A stretch of DNA of 64,000 nucleotides from Gadus chalcogrammus (taxonomy: Eukaryota > Chordata > Actinopteri > Gadiformes > Gadidae), in the NCBI RefSeq assembly GCF_026213295.1, contig NC_079417.1, positions 4,484,451 through 4,548,450 on the forward strand. Direction: 5' to 3'. Both the position numbers and the translations under genes were made by a program. Below are positions 24,703 through 38,383 of the stretch, in pieces. The notes below the pieces were generated by a model that was given only the letters and a program-made list of their open reading frames with translations, made no database searches and had not been told where the DNA came from. How positions within the stretch are numbered: position 1 is the stretch's first letter; each line of letters opens with the position of its first letter.

Positions 24703-25380
24703 CAAAGAGTCAGGTTCATTGACTTCAAAAAAAGGATTACGAGATGGCTTAAGTTGCAAAGAGAATTTAGGTGCTTTTATTTCCAAAAAAAGGAGTGACA
24801 AGATACAAAAACTGACCCATGATCAATGCCCTACAGTCACATACACTGACTGTCTTCAAGACTGACTGACCCCCATAAACTGTGGTTGGCAGGCTTGTAA
24901 AGGCCTAGCCCCTCCCCTTAGCCAAACCATTAACCAGTTATTCAATTAACACATGCTTAACCCAAATTACACTTTAGATAACCTTCCTTCAATACACAAC
25001 ATAACAACTCTCACAGCATCTACCAAGTCCAACATACATATCCTACATAAACACATACACTTACACACACGCTCATATACATATATAAGTCACCCATGAG
25101 CTAATATCAGATGGTATCTCCCACCATCATCAAATCTGAGCCACCTCTATTTAAAGCAGCCTTAAGCAAGCACTGCACTCGGGTTGCAACCTGGAATGAG
25201 TGAAGAAGGACCACGATTAGTATCAAAGGAATAATCCAATATCAAATCAACAGTTCCATTTGTGTGTGTCTACTTGTTGCTATTTACCTGCAGGGGATTT
25301 GTGAAAGGTTATGAGCTTAAAGGGAAGTTGTATTGTAGTGCGTACTCACCACAATAACGGAAGGGAAGGATAAGTAAATT

Positions 25381-26592
25381 AATAATAATAATAATACATT
25401 TAATTTAGAGGCGCCTTTCAAGGCACCCAAAGTCACCTTACAGAGCAGAAAATCATCAGAAATTCTTAAAAACAAGACATTGTGGAAAAAAAACAAAAAC
25501 AAACAATCAAGACAGTGATCAGTTAGACGTTGTGTGCGAGTTTGAACAGGTGAGTTTTGAGTTGTGACTTGAAGGTTGTAATGGTGTCTGACTGTTTTAT
25601 GTGTGGGGGGAGGGAGTTCCAGAGCCTGGGTGCTGAACAGCTGAATGACCGGGCACCCATTGTAATGAGTCATGATGTGGGGATACATAGTAGCCCAGCA
25701 GAGGTTGAGCGGAGGGAGCGGGAGGGAGTGTATTCTTGGAGGAGGTCGCAGAGGTAACTGGGGGCTAGGTTGTGGAGAGCTTTGTAGGTGAGGATGAGGG
25801 TTTTGTATTGGATGCGGTAGTGTACTGGGAGCCAGTGAAGTTGGATGAGGACAGGGGTGATGTGGTCAGATGATTTGGTGCGGCTGAGTTCTGAATGATC
25901 TGCAGTCTGTTGATGAGTTTGGTGGGGAGTCCGGTGAGGAGGGCGTTGCAGTAGTCTATGTGTGATGTGACAAATGAGTGAACCAGGATTTCAGTGCAGG
26001 ATTGGGTCAGTGATGGACGGAGTCTGGTGATGTTGCGGAGGTGGAAGAATGCAGTCCGGGTGATGTTGTGAATATGGGGTGCGAATGAGAGGGTGTTGTC
26101 CAGGATGACGCAGAGGCTCTTGACTTTGGAGGAGAAGGGTACTGGGAATCCATCGATGATTATGAGTGGAGCTGGGGTGTGTTGTGATTTGGTGAGGGTG
26201 GATTTGGAGCCGATGAGCAGGGCCTCGGTCTTGTTTCCATTGAGTTTCAGGAAGTTCCTGCTCATCCAGCTCCGGATGTCTTCCAGGCACGTGATGAGGG
26301 AGGTGGGGGCGATGGCAGCGGTGGGTTTGGTGGAGACGTAGACCTGTGTGTCGTCAGCGTAGCAGTGAAAATGGACCCCATGGTGACGGAGGAGTGTGCC
26401 CAGCAGGAGGAGGTAAGTGGTGAACAGGAGTGGACCCAAGACTGACCCCTGGGGGACACCCAGTGAGACACCTGAACACCCACACTTGTGGTTGCTTAGT
26501 TGAACAAATTGTTGACGGCCTGCGAGGTAGAATGTGAACCAGGAGAGTGCAGCACCAGTGATCCAAATGCCATATAATGTCCTAGCCAGCAA
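25381..26592 (-). mobile_element. 5'-truncated L2-like LINE with reverse-transcriptase domain
   Basis: On the minus strand a 275-codon frame (26592 to 25765) encodes the RT palm. Motifs: GVPQGSVLGPLLF, then HCYADDTQVYV with the catalytic YADD, then LNGNKTEALLIG and HIDYCNALLTGLP. A frameshift near 25889 is followed in another frame by LHWLPVHYRIQYK, ALHNLAPSYLCDLL and SAPRLWNSLPPHI. The 3' UTR ends with GGCGCCTCTAAATTAAATG and an (ATT)n tail at about 25381-25396. The endonuclease and N-terminal RT parts are missing, so it is a dead, typically 5'-truncated copy. Clade from remembered motifs. Confidence 0.88.
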
Positions 26593-26599
26593 CTAGAGG

Positions 26600-27350
26600 C
26601 ATGGCCTTCATGTCACTGTGTGTGTGCGTGTGCGTGCGCGCGTGTTTTAAGAAACACAACGAGAGAATCATTAGCAACATCACAGATGTGATAATGGTAT
26701 CATCATTATTACAGGTGTGAGTCCGCCCTGCAAGCATCATGTTATACAGTGCCACAGATTCACATTTTTCAGGCTATATATAACAGCATTTGGCAATGAG
26801 TGACACAGTTATCCAAGTCTGAGTGCCCACTCACACAGCACTGAAACTTTTTCTTCCTGCTGTGGGCTCGCATTCCGTTATCCATTTACATACATCTTGC
26901 ATTTATGCTTACAACATGCTGCGCAGTTTTTCTACTGAAGCTTTGCTTGATGCGTTTATCATGCTGTTCAAGTATACACGCCGAATGAGGAAGAATAATC
27001 AGTAAAGCCTGAAAGCAAAGTGGATTGAAGAGTTCCTTTGCTCTGGGTTTCTGGTTGACACAGAAGGAACTTATGAATTTGTAACACTCCAGTGCACATT
27101 ATAGGAATATAATTAGTGATGTGTCCTTCAAAAAATTATTCTGAGAAAGGGGTCAAGGGGAGGGTGCTATTCATGCTCTGCATCCTGCAGATGAAAGGCT
27201 GCATATGATATCTGGTACTTGTTCGCTACTTGTTGGCTCGATTTCCTAAGACGGTCAGGATAAAAGTACATTTAGACTGACGTCATCCTTGCTCAGGGTA
27301 ATCTGTCATACAGTGTGCACCCATCATATATATATATTATAATGCATTAT
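26600..27350. other. Intergenic sequence, no gene seen
   Basis: A short GTGTGTGCGTGTGCGTGCGC stretch at 26617-26645 and an AT-rich palindromic stretch ATATATATATTATAATGCAT near 27328 are the only features seen. Confidence 0.5.
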
Positions 27351-27830
27351 ATATATTTATTCTACTTCGTTTATGAATGCTTAATTCTGATTGGCTGGGG
27401 GAAGGGCATTAACCCGGCAGGTTGCCCGCTGACTTGTCGGTTGTACTTGCTGCTGACTGAGCACAGCGTCATCAAATAGTAGATCAATACGCCACTTGTA
27501 TAAAATGTGTCGGAAATCTACCAGGGTCAGTCGATACATAGTTTCGCAAGCGAGATACAATGTAGCAACTACATTATCAAACTAGTGATCAGATGCAGTC
27601 TTGTGTGCTTGCTATAGAAACTAATTAGCTACAGCTAAGCTATCGTTATTCACCGTAGTTGTAAACATTACAGCGTTTTGAGTTTGAGTATATCTATTCT
27701 ATGTACTCAAGCAGAGTATACATTTAACAAGCATGCAATACGAATAAGAAAAAGCATAATTATTAAAAAAATTGATTTGTTTTATTATGTTTGCAAGCAA
27801 GAAGTAGAATAAACGAGATAATCACCTCAA

Positions 27831-28356
27831 GGGCCATAAACAGTTTGATATGCCTGTGGAAGGTTACTGCCCTCTTGGGTGATAAGCCGTCCACGAGCCG
27901 GGCATATCAAACTGTTTATTGCCCTGCCTACACGGCCTTTCTCAATGCCGTGGAACGCTCCGTTCACTTGCATGGGCCCTTCACTTCAATTTCCGGCAGT
28001 GAATTATATTTGATAATTCAACGTTGCTAAGTATAATTCACCGCTGTCAAGGAAGGTGGACTTTTTGCCATCTTTCATAACGCTCCGCAAGTGGTCCGGT
28101 AACTTATCATCCCCAGCGTACTCGGTTGCTAAGCGACGTCAATGTCTTTGGCAGACTATGTCTCTGCTGATCAACACTACGAATGCTGGTAACAAATAAA
28201 TTGTAAAAGACACCGTGTGAAGTAATTTTTTAATTTTGGCATGTAGCCCTGTAATAAGCGGGATAATGTATAGAACGTCGCCGGTCATTACCGAAAATAA
28301 GCCCCTCCCTGTCGGGGCTTATTTTCCCGATAATGACCGACGTTCTATACCTTATC

Positions 28357-28357
<1 letters not shown>
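27831..28357. mobile_element. Foldback-type element with serial hairpins
   Basis: Three consecutive inverted repeats. GGGCCATAAACAGTTTGATA (27831 on) pairs with 27901-27924 at 23 of 24 positions. CAGTGAATTATA near 27996 pairs with TATAATTCAC near 28031. 28261-28305 (GATAATGTATAGAACGTCG, then AAAATAAGCCCC) pairs with 28314-28357 over about 44 nt with few mismatches. No ORF. Probably a non-autonomous DNA element; outer ends and family are not determined. Confidence 0.6.
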
Positions 28358-28361
<4 letters not shown>

Positions 28362-28387
<26 letters not shown>

Positions 28388-28406
28388 ATGTATATATGTA
28401 TATATA

Positions 28407-28445
<39 letters not shown>

Positions 28446-28451
28446 ATATAT

Positions 28452-28522
<71 letters not shown>
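28362..28522. repeat. (TA)n and (CA)n compound microsatellite
   Basis: TA-rich tract at 28362-28453, interrupted by ATGTATATA, then (CA)n at 28454-28518, directly next to the hairpin element. Confidence 0.97.
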
Positions 28523-28524
<2 letters not shown>

Positions 28525-28668
28525 CCCCCATTATTAGTATTAGAATGTGTTAAATATATATGCACAGGGAGAGAGTACAACCATCATTATAATGCCTTTT
28601 ATGTATAATGGTTTAAGTACTAATAAGTTGCTTGTTATAACTATTTGGGAGGCTTAATGGTGAAGATA

Positions 28669-28803
<135 letters not shown>

Positions 28804-28809
28804 CTATTC

Positions 28810-31018
28810 CTCCACTCTCATAATCTCTTCCTCTGAAAGTCTTATCTCTGCCAGCGCTGGGTTTCCGTCGACCCATGCAGACCACCGCGTTAGTTCAATA
28901 CTTCTACCCGAGCTGCTTGATGCGATATGGACACCAGCGAGACCAGTTGCCATGGCAGCAATTCTTAAAAACGAACGACGATGTTGGAGTAGAAGGGGGA
29001 ACAGTGGAAGTGGGTCCTCAGAGATTGCACCATGTGGGGATTGTTTCCAACCCCACGATTGTTGGGCTGAGGGGGACCGCTTGTCACTGCTAATGATGTT
29101 TCACCCCTCCTACGGGCAGCGCTATCATCCACGGATGTCTTCTTGTGTTTCTTCCAATGTATGCCACGTATACGTAAGAGACACCCAGGCACCAAGACGC
29201 AGCTTTAAACAGGAACTCTAAAGCCTTAAGCGACATACAATAAAGTAAAGTAAACTCCTCTGCACTGGCTTTTATTGACAATACAATTACAATTACTTAC
29301 TCATTTTATCCTATCGTCTCATTTCTTCAGTCCATCTCATGTTAATTAGCAACTTTAACTACAATGGCTTCGCAATGACCACTGTGATTTATGCACATAA
29401 ATTGTGCATCGCTGTAACTATTGAATGACAGCAAGGGTAAAGGGATTATTGTTGTCAGTGGTAATTATGTTCCATTTGTTTATATATTTTTTTAAAATTC
29501 AAGAAAAATAACTTTGAAGGATGAAAGCTCCTTTCATCGTCTTTATTTCTGTCCCTTCAATGCATGCTCACTTATCTAATGCTTCCTAGCCATACCTATC
29601 TATTACCTTTACACATTATAGTGGTTTGGCAGGTCTGGCAGCAGTCAGCCAGACACATTTTGTGTCTAAACTTTGTGTGAGCCTGTTGGACAGGAAGGAG
29701 CGCTGGCAACAGGAAGTCCTTTGGTACGCTGCCTGTGTTTCATCAGGCCTTCATCCGAGTTTAAGGATTTAATTTCCCCATAGTCAAAGTTAATTTGCAG
29801 CAATAATGATGGTTAACACAAAGGATATTTGAGGTATTTCATGATGATGGATGTCTTTTTGTCACTGGTGTATGTGCCGTGTGCTCTTGTGTGTGCTTTG
29901 GGACTGATTCTATGTAAATGATCTCGATACGCCAATTTTCCCCACCGTGGTCGTTCCTTAAGTGCTCCGCCTCCGTGTACACGTGCGGTTCTTCGGCAGT
30001 GGATCGGATTTTTGCGGCGTTTGCCTTGCACTCACATCAGCACGCAGGAAATCGGCATGGCAGGTCGACTGTACTGCATTTCTCCAGAATAATCCATTGC
30101 CATCCCACTCCGATACCAAGTCATTTTTATGTTAGCTATTATAAGTAATATATCTATATAGACATCAAGCATGACAATGGGATGGTAGGGTCAAACTTTT
30201 ATGAGACCCAGAAATCGTATGAATTCAAGTAAAATCTTCTTACAGTAGGAATAATTGTATTGTCAGTCTGTGAATAAGCCCACTTTCACCCGCAAGGCAA
30301 CAATGAGGAAATGACGATTGAATTTCAAGAGTGAATCCCTGGCCGGCTGCACTGAGGGTCTACTGCCTGACCTGTGCTTTGTATCCGCCCTGACGGTGTC
30401 ATCATCACCACCCATGGGAGTCACATTAGCTTCAAATACCTTCCTCGTATTGTGAAGTGAAACGTTTGCATAGCTCTTCCCTAGCAGTTATAGGAATATA
30501 TATAATGTATAGTTATAGGAATAGGCAGTGACGAACAATCTGACTGTTATCCTCTGAACGACATTTTGGAGGTTTGGTCTTGCAATTTTTTCTGTTGTTT
30601 GCATGGTGCTATGCCATAGTGCAAAACATTGTAATATTGATAGAAAGAATAATTGTGATTAATAAAAAAAAATGATATTTGCTATCGGACTGGTGGGGTT
30701 GTTTTTTCCGGCAAAGACTGTACAGGGCGATGTGAGCATGCTTTCTTTGTCTAGGATGCTCTTTCAGTGGTAATTGAAACGTAGGACGAGGACTTATCTT
30801 AAGGGTCGCTTCTTCACATCAATTATCCACCGTAAAAGGTTCTGGGATCCCAAGAGGCTTGATGATGAGTGGGTTTGTGATGTACAGTTGATCAAGCTAT
30901 CCTCAATGTCAGCATGGATCTCTCTGCTGTTACCAAGTCGTGCAGACTCCAGGGCAAAGACTTTTAAGTGTGAATCACATCTCTAACCTCTCAGATGTCT
31001 CCCGGACCATACGTAGGC
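28810..31018. other. Intergenic sequence, no gene seen
   Basis: Two 60-90-codon frames at 28875-29221 end near CAATAAAGTAAAGTAAAC but resemble no protein I know. The rest is AT-rich without recognisable features. Confidence 0.5.
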
Positions 31019-31032
31019 AGAGCGAGAGAGAG

Positions 31033-31068
<36 letters not shown>
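31019..31068. repeat. (GA)n microsatellite
   Basis: GA repeat with two GC interruptions near its start, followed by purine-rich sequence. Confidence 0.97.
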
Positions 31069-31071
<3 letters not shown>

Positions 31072-31149
31072 AAGGAGGGAGAGAGAACAAGCGAGGGGGA
31101 GAGAGCGAGCAGCATCTCAGACATGTAACGGAAATGGATATCTCTCTAT

Positions 31150-32340
31150 TGAAAGTCCTGCCCTATCTCTCAGCTCTTGCCGCTAAACCCATGTAGGTGA
31201 GTCGGTTCTCACTCGCCTCATTGGGAGCATCCCGTTCTGGGCCTTCTGTCGTGAGATGAGAACGCCTAGGTAAGTGGTGAGTTAGATGACAAAATAACCC
31301 ACCACAATCAAGGCTTGGTTTGACCATTTTGGATTTGACCATGTAATGGTATAATATAAATAGGGGCAAATAGGGGCAAAAAATGTCTTAATGGCAAAAA
31401 ACGCAATTACCTAGCCATAGATATTCAACTATAGAGCCATGCATGGGAGAGGGTAAGGGTCAGTGCGTACTGTCAGCTAGCAGTGAACGTTCTTCCCCGT
31501 GCACTGGGCTCTCATTACAGCGACGTGTTAGAACAGCCTCAACCCTCCACGGGGCTCTCCCACCCCCCACGGGATCATACGTTAATTCCTGGAACAAGCC
31601 TCGGAGGTCAAATAGATGGAGTGAGGTGTCGAACGTGGGAAATGGACGCCCAGCAAGGGGCTAGCACAAAACGCGACAGTTCCCACTGATTGCTAAAGGG
31701 GATCTGAGGTCTGCCCCCGTCCTGACGGATGGCGAGAACGGAGGCGGGGGAGGGCAGCGGTACGGCCCCGATGTCTTACGACTCCACACCGTACTGCCTT
31801 AGCTCTTTAATACTTTATCAACAAGGCTCCTCCGAGTTGTTTTGTTTTCCCCAGGAACGCCCCTTTCAAAGCGAGCGCTTTGCGAATAAGAAACACTAAT
31901 GGGACACACATTATGGTCCTCCGCTACACGTCAACATTTCATCGCAGGCTTTTTCCCTCTCGCCACTCGAAATGAACCCCCCCCCCCTTTCCTCCCTCAT
32001 AAATCTTTCATCGTGAAAAAAGGTTGTCCGTAGTAGTCTGCTGTTACAAATATAAATCGTATCTTTAATGACGGCTGTCCTCTATGACCAACGGCGACTA
32101 GGACTAACAACATGTTTTCCATCCTTTTCTATTATTCGCTTTGCCTTTTATTAGGAATAATTCATGACACCCACAGTATATCAATGTGTTCCCGGTCTGA
32201 GCGCTACAAGGGGATTGTAGCGCTCATTATCAACAACGTACGGTAGCGCTCCGCAGGCTTGAAAAATAAACCTGTGTGTGTCTATGGCTGTTTGTGGCCC
32301 CTGTGGGTATGTGCGCCCTTGAATGTGTGTATGCGTGAGT
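31150..32340. other. Intergenic sequence, no gene seen
   Basis: No exon or known repeat recognised. There is a C-run at 31979-31987. Confidence 0.5.
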
Positions 32341-32355
32341 GTGTGTCTGTGTGTC

Positions 32356-32359
<4 letters not shown>

Positions 32360-32440
<81 letters not shown>
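32360..32440. repeat. (GT)n followed by a 30-base G run
   Basis: (GT)n at 32360-32410 passes directly into G30 at 32411-32440. The G run is a strong G-quadruplex former and prone to length errors in sequencing. Confidence 0.97.
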
Positions 32441-32441
<1 letters not shown>

Positions 32442-32499
32442 GCTTGTGTCTGTGTGTATGTAATTAAAATGTTTTCTCTCTATTGAAGGTGAGAAGGCC

Positions 32500-33465
32500 C
32501 TAAGGTGGGGGGGCCCTCAGGTGGGGGGGCCCCCAGGTGAGAAGTGGGTGGTGGGTCCGGAGGACTTCCTCATTCTCTCCTTTCATGGGGTTTTATTGTA
32601 GGAGGTATTAAAAAATATATTAACCACTACTCTTGACCAGGAAATATCGCTATTTTTTAAGGTTTTGCTCCAGTGTCCTGGAGTGACAATGTATTCCTTT
32701 GAAATAAATCATTAAAAGAAAAACACACAATGAAAGGAAGTGCAATCTATGTTTATTTATTTATTTCACAGTGTCCTGGAGCTCCTTTGTAGTGGGTCTC
32801 ACAAAGCAAATGTTAGATTAATACCAAAGTTATAAAGCTTGATGGAAGAAGAGCTCATATTTGTGGATGAGGCCTCTTCCCTTTCTTTTGCTTTGAAATT
32901 GTTTCAAGTCATTTGGGACGGGATCTGAAGGCGCGCACTACCATGAACGGGTCTCGATGGGGGACCACCGGACCCAGGGAACATCACCAAGCGTTATTTG
33001 ACTTACCATTGATCGGAGAGAAATGCTGTCATGGCTCAATCTTTCCAAAATGAAAAGAGAAAAATTACGTCAAACCAAAAGCACCGATCCCAAATAGCTA
33101 TTTCCCAGTCTGTTTGTTTATCCCATGTATGCAGTTCATTTGCACTTGCCATTAGGGACTTGCACTTGTTCTTCCATAATTGCTAACAAAAGGACTAACT
33201 AAAATGATAGCATCATCTTCCCATTGTCAGTATCCCTTCTTGGCCAACAGTGAACCCAAAGCCAGCAATGTTAACCCAAACATGCCCTGTAGACAGAGAC
33301 AAAGGGACTTGAAGCCCAACCTGTGTATTAGACTGGCCACTATAGAAAAAAAGAATTATTCTGAAACCCCCATCTTGTTTCTCCGTGTCTGGACGAATAG
33401 CTCCGCAACAAAACAGGTAACCCTTCGTTGCCCCAGCTCCCTCGTAGATTTCAATGCTCTGTGTG
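32500..33465. other. Intergenic sequence, no gene seen
   Basis: The words GGTGGGGGGGCCC and CCAGGTGAGAAG near 32500-32540 are a short direct repeat (three units). Otherwise nothing recognised. Confidence 0.5.
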
Positions 33466-33469
33466 TGTA

Positions 33470-33586
<117 letters not shown>

Positions 33587-33839
33587 ACGTGTGTTTGCAT
33601 TATCCATGTCTTACAAAGAAGAATAGAGAATCAATTATGTTATGTGAATGTATTCCTGAACATTTCAAGGCCTGTCTATTATTTGTTAATGATTTTCTGT
33701 GGTGCTGTTATTTCGCATGGTGAAATGTGCAATAGCCTTCATCCTTTTTCGTGAAAAGTATACCGTGCGTCTGTAGCATAGATAACCTATCTTTGAAAGA
33801 CAGTTTAGACATACATTGTTGCAGGCATCCAAACGACAC

Positions 33840-33941
<102 letters not shown>

Positions 33942-34371
33942 GCATACAAAGGACTTCCATTGTTGCTCAAGGATTATGAATTTTATTTTTGCTAAGTGGA
34001 CGGCATTAATATAAACACCTGTCTTACCATTGTGTCCCTTTCTATTCATGAACAAACTAAATCACTGTAGCTTTTTATGTTAAATGGCATCATTATATCT
34101 AATGATGCAATCATTACAAATTGCCTTTTACCTAATGAATATGCAGAACACTGAATTTGTTTACCTTTATTTGAGACAAGAGATGTGAAAAAAAATACAC
34201 ATTACATTTTTCTTAAAGATAGATTATTGAATGCATAACTGCATGCGCTAGCAGAGGCGTATGCCACATGTGCAGAGTAATGGTGCAGTCAGCAGGAACA
34301 GCTATTGTCGTAACAGCAGTCGTTGGCACAGAATTAAGATGGAATTGATTAACCCTGCCCCCCCCCAACAA

Positions 34372-34530
<159 letters not shown>

Positions 34531-34559
34531 TGTTCCCCACACCGTTTTTGTGTAGGTGG

Positions 34560-35200
34560 AGGACCACCTCCTCGTTATCGTTAGTCAGACTAGCCTCTTT
34601 CTTTTTTTTGCAGAAAGCTAAGCAGCCATCAGAAAGAGCTACGTGGCTTACTTCTAACTCGGCATGGGGTTCACTCTTTCATCGTCCATACAATTAGGGT
34701 CAGGTTTATGGGTGTTTGAGGCCAGCAGAGAACTGTTTAGGTAAGCTCATGAGCCTGGGCAGGGAGGGAAAAGTGCAGACTCAACTGACTGATTAATCAT
34801 TGTTCTACCGAGTTCTTACGCTCTAAAGTAAGTGGGATTTCACTTGAACCGACAGCGTAATGACGGGAATAACATAATAATGTAACCTAATAACTGACAT
34901 CGACTTACCTCCTGTTCAGCTTGCCTCTGTGCCTTATTCTACGGGAACAGATTCTATAGACTGTAGCTCGTCATAGAACTGTAATGACATACATTTAAAA
35001 ACAAATGCAAATAACAAAGCTCTTTACACTTTCAGAATTGTTCATGCTCACGTCAGTAATCATTGCGACAGTTTCATTGTTCATGAACGAACTAGAAAAA
35101 GTACAATTTCATAAGAAATGTTGGTGTGCTTCCTGCTTTTAATAAAGTTGTTAGAACCTGGTATATTGAAAATGTACAGTCGAGCGACGTGAAGTAGTAC
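34560..35200. other. Intergenic sequence, no gene seen
   Basis: Nothing recognised. Confidence 0.5.
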
Positions 35201-35214
35201 TGCATTTTTATGTA

Positions 35215-35430
35215 GGGTGTGATGTGTTGCCTCCCAGGTGTTTTTGATGACTGCTAGGGTGTTAGCTAGTGCTGGATGCTTGCGTTTAGTGTTTCTCCTG
35301 GTTTCTATGGTGTTCCGGTATCTTTGGTACGATCAGGGTGGTTGTTTGGATGTGCCAGGTGGTTGCTAAGGTGATCCTGGTCTTTGTATGGTTGTTCTAG
35401 GTGTTCTCTAGGGTGTTCAAGTTGGTTATA
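35215..35430. repeat. Degenerate GGTGGTTGCTAGGGTG-type minisatellite
   Basis: Recurring words GGTGTT, GGTTGCTAAGGTG, TGCTAGGGTGTTAGC and TCTAGGGTGTT with a loose 12-20-bp period. This is a decayed version of a minisatellite type common in fish. Confidence 0.6.
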
Positions 35431-35559
35431 GGGAGTAAAGTAAGTTTCAATACTTTTCAAAAATTATAAATAGTATACATGTTTTGAGACATTCCATAAA
35501 AGTTTAGACATACACAAAAAGTATGAAGGAGGAATTTGGGAAGAGTTATAGGAGGGAGA

Positions 35560-36100
35560 GTAAAGAGCCCTTGGGGAGAGCTGGTGAAGAAACCAAGAAG
35601 AAGAGGAAAGACCAAGAAGCTGGTGGTGGATTACCAATGGAGCAAGAAGAGGTACCAGCTCCCGACGGCTTCCAAGAGGAAGCGAGTAGAGATGGACCCA
35701 AGTTCCTGGGAGTGAACAAACATGGCCAATAAACTGGACCTGAGGCCCTGTGCAAGGACGAGAGCAAGATGTTCCTGCTCAGGAGGTCCAGCGCCTTTCA
35801 TGCGTAGAAGAACGCCGCCTTTAAAAAGCTGCTGCCGATCTCAAACCAGCCAGCCAGTGTCCTCGCTCATTGCTATTTATTGTTGGAGGAGGTGACACCA
35901 ACACATGTGATGCCAACAGACTGAACACGATTGTCTGCTGTAGAGGACTGCTGAACTGGACCATCTGGAGTCGGTTGCAGAGGGGATGATGAGTTAGAGA
36001 GGCTGGACTCTACCCCCTTTCCATCCGCGAAATGGTGAGTTAGCAAAGATAAGGAGCACATTCAGCCCCAGACTCATCCCTACTTGGCCCGCCACAAAGC
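35560..36100 (+). mobile_element. Heavily decayed LINE ORF2 C-terminal relic
   Basis: Pieces of the LINE pattern appear in shifting + frames: KKLVVDYQWSKKR (around 35610), KFLGV (around 35700), FLLRRSSAF (around 35775), DANRLNTIVCCRGLL (around 35910) and LESVAEGMMS (around 35965). The order matches the same region of the L2-like protein seen at 1-480. Many stops and frameshifts show it is old. A 69-codon frame at 35523-35732 is a by-product. Confidence 0.6.
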
Positions 36101-36443
36101 CCCTTGGCCAGTCCATTGTGCCAGTAGACGTCAGGCTCCACAACCGAGGCTTGACCCCCCCATGAGAACTGTCTGTGACTTACTTCTCACCCTTAACTAC
36201 TGCATCCTGCGTGGAGTCCTGCGCACATGCGCATTGACTCATATACTCAAATACTTATAAGATTATAAATGAATATATGATCATGTATTAATTTATAATC
36301 GTGTATGCATTTGATAAATACAGATTGATAGGTTAGGCTAACCCTATTCAGATTTATTGACAGAATTTTCTGTGTTCACTAATTTACTATTTCAGAGATT
36401 CAGTGCAGACGGGCCATCCCCTCAGTGTATTACTTATTTACTT

Positions 36444-36483
36444 CACTTACTTCTTTATATATTTGTATATAAAGAAGTAAGTG
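36444..36483. repeat. Perfect 18-bp hairpin
   Basis: CACTTACTTCTTTATATA, loop TTTG, TATATAAAGAAGTAAGTG. No mismatch in the stem. No adjacent terminal repeats or target-site duplication recognised. Confidence 0.93.
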
Positions 36484-36932
36484 TATATCTACTGTGTTTT
36501 ATGTGCATGCTGTTGCTGCCATGACACATGGCGTGACACAGCTGAGCTTAGCTTTTTTTATTTATGTTTTTCAGCGGTTAAAGATCAACATCATGTCGTT
36601 GCACCGTGGGGCCAACGGTTGCCAAACTGTTCAATGGAAGTAGTACGTGGACAGAGTTTGAAGCCTTCAAAAAACAACAACAATAACAAATAAATAAAAT
36701 AAATAATCGTAGTGTTGACCGGAGGCGAGGATCTGTCTTCCACTCTGAACCAGACAGGCGAGGCTTTCTAATATGTCCCTTTGCCTCCCGCCCTCCTCGA
36801 TGCGTTGGAATGTCCCCTTTCTCTTTCTGCACCCATTCATTTTATTGCCATGTTCTCTGTTATTGCTGGCATCCGGGGAGGACCCCACTGCTGACCCCAT
36901 GCAGCGGGGGAAGGGGGCTGGTGATGGGTGGT

Positions 36933-36964
<32 letters not shown>
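36933..36964. repeat. 32-base G run
   Basis: Uninterrupted G tract preceded by GGGGGAAGGGGGCTGG and GGGTGGTG. G-quadruplex potential; exact length is likely polymorphic or error-prone. Confidence 0.95.
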
Positions 36965-36965
<1 letters not shown>

Positions 36966-36999
36966 CACTCTGCTACCCGCCTCGCAGCACAATGTCATC

Positions 37000-38300
37000 C
37001 CCGACATAACTTTGCTGTTAAGACGTCACAGAGTCATTGTGGCCCCGGACATTTTCTCTTTTTTTTCTGGTTTGCAGACAAAGCTTGAAAGAGAGAAAGG
37101 CCAACAATTGAGATGCCTTCCCTGAATTGCCTCGACCGCGGCTCTTTTATAATGCCGGGGTGGGGGTCAGCTTTGTCCCAATGCTGGGATGGGTGTCGTT
37201 TTTAGAAAAGCAACTTTCAAAGCACATACCTCTGTCTTGTAATTAGGTTAGCCACTCTTCTGGTCGGGAACCATGACGTCGCCATTATCCAGGCATTGAG
37301 TCATTGTTATTTTATGCATTCAATTAAGCGCTATTATGTCTATTAAGTCTGAATTATAAGTGTCCGTTCAATTGTGATTACAGGAACCAACAAGACCAAA
37401 GAAATGACCATATTTTAACGGATTTGGATATTATGAATCGACTTCAACAATTAAACCTTTGGTCCTCATTTATTGAGGCATATCTGTTAAAAGAAACCTC
37501 GGAGCTCAGTTTAAAATCTGATCTGCTGGTCTGTATTAAATGTCAATCTACCACATTTTGGTCTTTGTTACAATGTGTGCTTCAATAATTAAAGTGAAAA
37601 CGGCGAATACAATTTTTATTGAATCAAACACAGGGGGTCTGAATAGCAGGAATCGACGAAGAAAATAAAAGTATTTTATTCCTCAGCAAGTTAATTTGGA
37701 GAAACCTTTCTCTAAACCCCATTCTGTGATGTGGATAGATACCACAGCAGGAATGTAATCTGTCTTCCAAGCCCCTCCCTATCCCCTTCCTATTAAAGAT
37801 TTTATTTTTCACATTTTGAATGAATAATTTATACAAAGGAATGGGGAGAATCACTATAACTATGCATGGGTCAAAGTTCCTCTCCATTTTCTGAACCAAG
37901 AGACAGCTTGCCTCAGCTAACCATGTGAAGAAGAAGAAATAAAGCAAAGAGATTTTCTCTTGTCTTTCCTTTCCCTTCTCTCTGGCCACCACATCCACAG
38001 GGATTCTGCTCTGTAGGCCTTCTTTCAGCTTGTATTAAGTGATTCATTGCCAATTAAAACAGCGTCTGATTTGGCGGCGATCGCTGCTAGTGAGGAAAAC
38101 CAGATGTTCCTAACTGGACAGTGGAGGAAGCCCGCAAGAGGAGCTTTTTTTTTTTTTTTTTCTCTTGGAGGGTCAAGGAGGAACAGGATGTCGAAAAAAC
38201 TAACAAAGCAGCAAACCTTGACAATCAACAAATGCGCCCCCCCCCCCACCATGCACCCAATTCCTCTCCCGTTCCTGCATGTTTAGTACTCTATCTCTCC
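37000..38300. other. Intergenic sequence, no gene seen
   Basis: A T-run at 38146-38161 and a C-run at 38237-38247. The 124-codon minus frame at 37624-37998 has no recognisable domain. Confidence 0.5.
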
Positions 38301-38309
38301 ATCGCTCTA

Positions 38310-38347
38310 TATATATATATATATAGAGATATATAAAAAGAGAGAGA

Positions 38348-38383
<36 letters not shown>

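Noticed and set aside
37624..37998. 124-codon minus-strand frame and a possible LINE relic
   Set aside because: Some hydrophobic stretches but no recognisable RT or endonuclease motif; I could not support a mobile-element call.
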